Both the position numbers and the translations under genes were made by a program. From positions 16,461,809 through 16,525,808 of the forward strand of contig OX424559.1 of NCBI GenBank assembly GCA_949152475.1: a DNA stretch of 64,000 nt, given 5' to 3'. Of the stretch, positions 57,856-64,000 are shown piece by piece. Below the pieces are notes generated by a model, which saw only the letters and a list, made by a program, of their open reading frames with translations, was not told where the DNA came from and searched no databases. How positions within the stretch are numbered: the first letter of the stretch is position 1; the number at the start of each line of letters is the position of its first letter. The DNA is from Terebella lapidaria (lineage: Eukaryota > Annelida > Polychaeta > Terebellida > Terebellidae).

Positions 57856-60813
57856 GCACACGTTATAAAATATAATAAAATGTGTTATACAACTTTTGCA
57901 TGCCTGTTGACCCAGGTGACAGTCCAATTCATTCGACCCGAAAGATGTGATAGTGTAAGTGAATTGTTACAGTTTATCTACGCTGTCACATCCCACGGTC
58001 TGGCGGATGACACAGAATACACTCGCCATTTGGACTCGTGCATTCTGGATTCATTCGCCAAACCAAACTCGACCGATTTTTTACGGAAAATACATTCACA
58101 TTCTTTTATAAATGGAATCCAGTTTTCAATGTACCCTTACCTAATAGTAATAACTCGGCATATCCAAAAAATGCGGTATCAGTTGCAGAACGACACACAT
58201 AGGTTCCAGCATCTTCCTCCAGCACAGTGTCAGCAATGTTGAGGTTGTATACTCCTGTAGCGCCATTTAATATACTGTAACGAGCTGCTCTCGCTACATC
58301 ACCACTACTGGATGCATATACGTTAGTTTCGTCTACGCTAATCCTCCTGCATCCAGCCTCTGTGGATTTTGTGATGCACTCATCCCATGTGGTATAGTCA
58401 GGCAATGCAGCATTTTGTATCACTTGACAGTCAAATCGCACATTTTGTGATGCCAGTATCGCTTTATTCTCAGGAGGAGTAAGTCTCGTTACTTGGCCGC
58501 TGATGGCTGAAAAAGGTATGATCACTAGACGTCAAGGTCTAAAGGCTTTTGAGGCATTTCAGGGTGAAGCATGAAAAAAACAAAATGCTGACTCAGCAAA
58601 AACATGATAAGACAATTGTGCCATTACATGTACATGCTTGTGAAGGACAAACTTGATACCCCTACGACTATCTGTCTAATGTCTGTTTTGCTCTAAGTCG
58701 CCCCGTTTCCGAGGAATTGATCCAAATGAAGAATGCCGATTTGGCGAAAAAATTTCAGGTCGAGGTCAAAGTTCATCCCTAATACCCCTCAGATATGTTT
58801 GTCTAGGTCCACAAGTCCGAAAATAACTTCCGTTTCGCTCTATGATGCACAGTTTCCGAGATATCGACGAAAATGAAAAATGCCGACTCGGCAAAAAAAT
58901 TTCATGTCAAGGTCAAAGTTTATCTCTAGTATCCCTTAGAGATGTTTGTCTAGGGCCACGAGTCCGAAATTAACGCTTGTTTCGCTCTATGACACACCGT
59001 TTCTGAGATATCGATGGAAACGAAAAATGCCGACTTTGCGAAAAAATTTAAGGTCAAGGTCAAAGTTCATCCCTAGTACTCCTTAGATATGTTTGTCTAG
59101 GGCCACGAGTCTGAAAATAATGACCGTTTCGCTCTACGATGCACCGTTTCTGAGTTATTGATGAAAGCAAAAAATGCCAACTCAGCAAAAAAAGTAAGGT
59201 CAAGGTCAAAGGTCATCCCTAATACATTTGAGACATGTTTGTCTAAGGCCACGAGTCCGAAAATAACATCCGTTTTCGCTCTATGACGCACCGTTTCTGA
59301 GATGTCGACGAAAACGAAAAATGCCGACTCAGCGATAGAAATTGAGGTCAAGGTCAAAGGTCATCCAAAATACCCTGAAGACAAGCTTGTCTAGGACGAC
59401 GAGTCCGAAAATAAGGTCCGTTTCGCTCTACGACACAACGTTTCCGAGATATTGATGAAAATGGGAAATGCCGACTCAGCGAAAAAATTGGAGGTCAAGG
59501 TCAAAGGTCATCCATAATACCCTACGACGCACCATTTCCGAGATATCGATGAAAATTACCTAAAATTATTCTCAAAGGTCGTTTGACGGATCGGCCTCAA
59601 AATCAATAGGCTTCTTCCCTGGTGATATATGAACCTCCAAGCAAAGTTTCACAGTCATTGCCATAAAACTGTTTGAGTTATCGTGCGGAAACCAAAAACA
59701 TTGATTTCATCCTCGCGGACCTCACGGACCCCTGAGCCGATTCAAAAACAATAAGCTTCTTCTACACAACACTTCTGACCAGCGGTGAAAATTTGGCAAA
59801 GATACGTCGAGGCAAACTGAAGTTATCGTGTGGAAAATAAAAAGTGAAAGAAAAAAAAGAAGAAAAAGGAAAAAAAAAAAATTTTTTTTTTGACAAAACC
59901 ATACAGACATTTCTGCTGAAATGCCTTAATACTACCAGCGTTCGGCTCATGGAACTCACAAAAGATATGCGAATGCCTTACGTGCTTTGACACGGGCACA
60001 GGCACTTGAAGACCAATAAATTGACGGTACTTTGTGCTATATATGATAATATATACAAGGCACTCAAGCCCCTGTCGGGAAAATGGTGCTTGGACAAACA
60101 CTCGAAACTTCAAAGCTCCAAAAATGCTACTTATCCACCGAATTTATACAAACCAGCATATCCCGTGGAAGCCGTGAAGGCTCTATATCCAAATTACTGC
60201 AGTATTGACACATAATATCCATGAAATAAATGTTTTCTAGCACATTTTATATCACCACTACCGCTTCCAATACCTTGCGTTGCTAGAATTTGGATTCAAA
60301 ACATATCCACGGGATATGCTGGTTTGTATAAATTCGGTGGATAAGTAGCATTTTTGGAGCTTTGAAGTTTCGAGTGTTTGTCCAAGCACCATTTTCCCGA
60401 CAGGGGCTTGAGTGCCTTGTATATATTATTATATATAGCACAAAGTACCGTCAATTTATTGGTCTTCAAGTGCCTGTGGGCACAGGCGACCAAGATGAAA
60501 TCACTGACTGACCACAAAACTAATATAACTAGGCCTATATAAATACCCTATATAAGCCACCGTACATGAGGAGTATAATATGTGAGAGGACAATTCAGTA
60601 TTTTGTTGTGCGCAAAAAAAGTCAACGACACAACAAATCCTATTCAATTATCTATTATGTCATTACCTACCATCTGATGAATACCCAGTTTCAAAAATCA
60701 GCTCTGTCACTGATGTACACCTATAGACGGTACACAAAGAACCCACCTGGTAAAAACAGCAGGTCAACAACGAGCCAGATCATATTCCTTCCCAGAATAG
60801 AAATCTCTATCAT
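55764..60813 (-). CDS. Ig-superfamily type I membrane receptor with ITIM/ITSM-like tail, six exons
   Basis: Exons on the minus strand are 60747-60813 (signal peptide MIEISILGRNMIWLVVDLLF), 58141-58506, 57514-57771 and 57015-57260 (one Ig domain each), 56506-56584 (transmembrane, YVVAIAFVVGVVAIVVTAAL) and 55764-56193 (cytoplasmic tail). All have AG/GT borders; the Ig exons are phase 1-1 and all joins keep the frame, giving about 480 residues. Ig1 has FDCQV and DAGTYVCR; Ig3 has LVCNANG, YQWI and QQYQCRAY; Ig2 has HSCEV and ITWS but lacks the usual second Cys. Tail tyrosines: TQYEEV (ITSM form TxYxxV), ADYQDV, and SQYQTL (ITIM form SxYxxL). This suggests an inhibitory or switch receptor signalling through SH2 proteins, but adhesion molecules can look alike. 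The first exon is placed by phase, signal peptide and the duplicated copy. Confidence 0.8.
57780..57855. repeat. (TA)n microsatellite in a receptor intron
   Basis: About 37 TA copies just upstream of the second Ig exon, close to its acceptor. Confidence 0.95.
57985..58110. repeat. Palindromic repeat related to 12326-12475
   Basis: GTCTGGCGGATGA ... TTCATTCGCCAAACC stem with an ATTC-rich loop, in the receptor intron. Same stem words as the copy next to the family A LTR. Confidence 0.65.
58650..59565. repeat. Tandem array with 147-bp period
   Basis: GTCTAGG(G)CCACGAGTCCGAAA recurs at 58801, 58948, 59095, 59241 and 59389, i.e. steps of 147, 147, 146 and 148. About six units, inside the first intron of the receptor gene. 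Confidence 0.92.
59997..60478. repeat. Near-perfect 173-bp inverted repeat (hairpin)
   Basis: Arms 59997-60169 and 60306-60478 are complementary with about one mismatch, around a 136-base loop. Lies in the first intron of the receptor gene. No coding capacity. Confidence 0.92.
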
Positions 60814-62790
60814 TGTTGTTCATTCGGTTGAGTGATAGAACATATACATTGAGCCATTCTATATGTAAGAGTGTTGAGCTCTGCATGAGGAAACATTTAC
60901 ACCAGCGGTTGTAACATCCTGGCTGGCAGTTCTAATTTTTTTCAAGCGTAGTTGTAAGCAGTAATGTCTTGTGACTCATATCGATCGTAGGCCTAATGTC
61001 GCATGTCACGGAGTCAATGGTGTCTTATCAATATTGCGTTTGGCTTGTGCTTACAGCATTGTGAATAAAACGGCCATGCATGTTGTGGTCTTTGAAAGTC
61101 ATGAACCAATGCCAAGCCATGTTTTGTAGTGGTTCAAGAGTGGGTTTCACCTGCCCAAGGTTTTTTGTTACAACCCCGGCACGTTTTGTCAGTTCACAGC
61201 GAGGTACTTTCATTAGGGGCACGTTTTGTTCAGAGTATTTTTTTTCTTGCTGTGACCAATATTCAGACGAAAGTGACAACGAGTCGAATGGTATTTGATG
61301 ACTTTTGCACGAAAGCAGATATACCTAGATAGACTATCATGGGATATTATATTCCGCGTTATATACAGTTTGGTATAGAATGGTGTTCATAGGTGAGAAG
61401 TGACAGGCGTAAATTTAAAGCACAATCTCAGGGAACGCGGGACCATTTACACAAAAGCAATAAAACGCAGCCTAGTGACTGGCCGACGTCTCTGTTGGGA
61501 ATTCCCACGAGGCGATCGATAATCTATCACAACCCTGGCACGTTTTGTCAGTTTACCACGGGGTGTTTTCGTAAGGGGCACGTTTGGTTCAGAAGGTTTT
61601 TTTTTTGCTGTTGCCGAATTTTCACACGGAAGTAACAATGGGCTGAGTGGTAAATTTGGTGACTTTTGCTTGAGAGCAGATACTTTATCACTGTTTATAA
61701 GGGCATATTACGGTAACTCGCTCAGCCAATCAGCGAGCGTTCACCTCACTCAGGCTGTGAGGTGACTGTTGTGAAACATAACCTCATATATATTTTTATG
61801 CCATATTTCCGGACGTGTGCGTATTCATCTGAAAGAATACACTACAGGGAAATGCACATGATGAAGATGACTCTGTTTTCAAGACAGTATCTCGTTAGCG
61901 TGATCAGGAGCTGGGGAAGCGAAGGGGTTTGGCATGGCCATCAGCACCCATAATTTAGGGTATTTTCACCCCGGGTGCTATGGACTATCGAAGTAAGACC
62001 ATTCAACATTGAGTTGAATGGCCATTTCAATTACCACAATATGCCTCTCGCCACACAGGGGAATCCCTGAAAGCTGGATCGAGACGATTTATCTGAAAGT
62101 AACTGGCGTAAATTCCGCCCATGGCGAACAATATAAAAGTGCCGAAGGGTTGTGATTAGATCGTCAATTTTATGAATTCCCTTCGATTAGTCCACGGTTC
62201 TATTGTTCTTTGCAGTAGATTATTTTTCAGAATCTACTGGGAGACGGTTCCCAGTAGAATATTGCAGTAGGTTAATCTTTCCAATAATCTACTGCAATAT
62301 AATCCACTGCGTGTAAAACAAGAACCGCCAGTGTACAAACCTCATCTACTCAATAAGACGCGTTTGTTTGCGTACCAGCAGTCGTTTTCATCATTGCCGA
62401 AACCTAGATCGTTTGATTCCATGGAACCTTGGTCGAGGCCAATATAATGTAGATGAGAAGGTGAACAATAAATGTGGTGTTACTGTTGAGTCCCAATTCT
62501 AAATTCACCAAGACACTGAAAAGGTGGTAGCACAAGCAGTGGGCATGGTCGTGAATCTAAAACCCTATGTGTACTCATGATTCATTCATAATCCGGGATT
62601 GATATATATTCATCATGCAAAACATTCATTAGATGCAGACATCAGTTAGCAAAACTTGGTGAATACCGTGTTGTATATCGTTAAAAATTACGAGAACAGC
62701 AAGTGGGCATGTACTTACAGTGGTTGATAAGTGACACTGCGAAAAAATACTTATTTATTTTTCGGAGTAATCTTGACCTGTTCATAGTTG
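60814..62790. other. Upstream region of the receptor gene
   Basis: Presumed promoter side. 60900-61290 is similar to 21480-21830. A segment with GGCACGTTTTGTCAGTT is present twice (61178-61310 and 61538-61690). A palindromic block with repeated CAGTAGATTA / TAATCTACTG lies at 62210-62310. No further gene recognised. Confidence 0.55.
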
Positions 62791-62804
62791 ACATAATTTC
62801 CGCA

Positions 62805-63392
62805 TAAATGATGTTATTTATGCATAAATAATGTTATTTCCGCATAAATAATGTTATTTATGCATAAATAAAGTTATATATGCATAAGTAACGTTTTTTC
62901 CGCGTAAATAAAGTTTTTTACACGGAAAAAACGTTATTTACGTGGAAATAACGTTATTTACCCCATCAACCAAGGGAAGGATAAATGCACGTGCAGGCAG
63001 TATTTGGTTAGTATATCACACACGGCAGAAGTAAATAATGTTTTTTTTCCGCGTAAATACCGTTATTTCCGCGTAAATAACGTTATTTCTGGGTAAATAC
63101 TTCATTACATGGAAAAAACCTTGCTTACGCATAAATAACTTTATTTACGCATAAATAACTTTACTTATGCGTAAATAACATTATTTACGCGCAATAACAT
63201 TATTTACCCCATCGACCAAGAGAAAGATAAAAGCATGTGTAGGCAGTATTTGGTTAGTATCTCATACACAGCAGGAGTAAATAATGTTTGTTCTGCATAA
63301 AAAACATTATTTCCACGTAAATAACGTTATTTCTGCGTAAAAAACTTTATTTACGTGGAAAAAACGTTATTACGCGTAAATAACTTTATTTA
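62805..63392. repeat. Second palindromic AT-rich array (TTATTTACGCGTAAATAA-type)
   Basis: Many variants of a self-complementary unit with a CGCG or TGCA core, in two blocks separated by near-repeats of AGGATAAATGCACGTGCAGG (62978 and 63224). Same design as 37192-37998 but with a different core sequence. Confidence 0.85.
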
Positions 63393-64000
63393 TGTAACAG
63401 GGGTGAGGGCTGGGCCCTCGGTGGACAACACAAGACGAGAGTTGAATCACTGCAAATCCTTTATTCGACCGTAACCAGAAACCCTGTAATAATAAATGTA
63501 TCATCATTACCGCATTATCTTGTATAATAATCACTGGTATTCCCGATATGTATGAAAACCCAATATAGTTTTCTAAACTATGGACTCGTTTAAACACCCC
63601 GTTTGAAGCATACTTTAACCACACTCATCCAATACATTCACACGTGAGAGCACACATTAGTACACAAATACTTCAAATAGCAACCCATGCAGTGTATCTG
63701 TGCTTACCCCAGTTAGTGGAGGTTTTGGTTCACTGGATGGTGCGTGATGATGAAATGATCCAAAAGGACAAGATAATCATAGACAAATGCACAGAGTCAG
63801 ATAAACAATACTGAGGCAAGGTTAAACGGGCCGGTATCAAATATCATTTGCCGAAATACCATCAATGATGAAAACACATAGCAATATAGTGCTACACTTC
63901 CCGACTAACTTACAATGAGCAGACGGGTGCCAAGGACAACGAAATACGATGGATTGATCAGATTCTTGATGAATCTACTTTCGAATGTTTGAAACTTCCG
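63393..64000. other. Right edge of the window, no gene found
   Basis: Nothing recognised on either strand beyond short random frames. Confidence 0.4.

Noticed and set aside
57664..57868. Frames encoding Ile-Tyr repeats
   Set aside because: Translation of a TA microsatellite.

Overview
The window is repeat-rich nuclear DNA from an animal, most probably a marine invertebrate. Genes have spliced, phase-1 exons. Long TA, GA and G runs and several kinds of foldback repeat are present, CpG is not strongly depleted, and the mobile elements are Ty3-like, LINE-like, TTAA-flanked and RAG-like. A RAG1-like/RAG2-like pair next to an Ig-superfamily receptor suggests a deuterostome such as a lancelet, hemichordate or echinoderm, but RAG-like elements also occur in some protostomes, so the phylum is left open.

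Layout. (1) 1-12217: a decayed Ty3-like LTR retrotransposon on the minus strand ('family A') that runs off the left edge. It has a broken pol, a 2,976-bp internal tandem duplication of the gag/protease region, and the start of a third ORF. (2) 13.4-21.8 kb: a broken copy of an Ig-superfamily receptor gene, split by remains of an older retroelement that itself carries a TTAA-flanked foldback element. (3) 22393-35827: a complete, very young element of a related family ('family B', minus strand) with 755/756-bp LTRs differing at about two positions, a 4-bp ATTG target duplication, gag, pol and a large third ORF encoding a zinc-finger/coiled-coil protein where env would sit. (4) 36-45 kb: a LINE fragment, an 0.8-kb palindromic array, then remains of a RAG-like transposon. 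RAG2-like Kelch repeats lie on the plus strand (38591-39149) and a RAG1-like gene on the minus strand (39897-43276), tail to tail as in ProtoRAG. The RAG1-like copy keeps codons matching all three catalytic acids but has stops, frameshifts and an internal 311-bp triplication. (5) 46.8-50 kb: a satellite of about 200 bp per unit. (6) 51657-53306: a solo family-B-like LTR with a CAAA target duplication, itself holding a second TTAA element. (7) 55764-60813: an apparently intact six-exon gene (minus strand) for a membrane receptor with three Ig domains and tyrosine motifs resembling ITIM/ITSM. (8) 58.6-64 kb: a 147-bp-period tandem array, a near-perfect 173-bp hairpin and a second palindromic AT-rich array.

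The two main discoveries are the tail-to-tail RAG1L/RAG2L relic with its triplicated core segment, and a short strand-specific motif spread through coding and non-coding parts of the retroelements. Family A is rich in GTCCG/GTTCG and family B in GGGTCG/GGGCCG (plus strand). Both families carry an ORF3 protein; in family B it is a zinc-finger protein, so it is an obvious candidate reader of the motif. That link is inference only.
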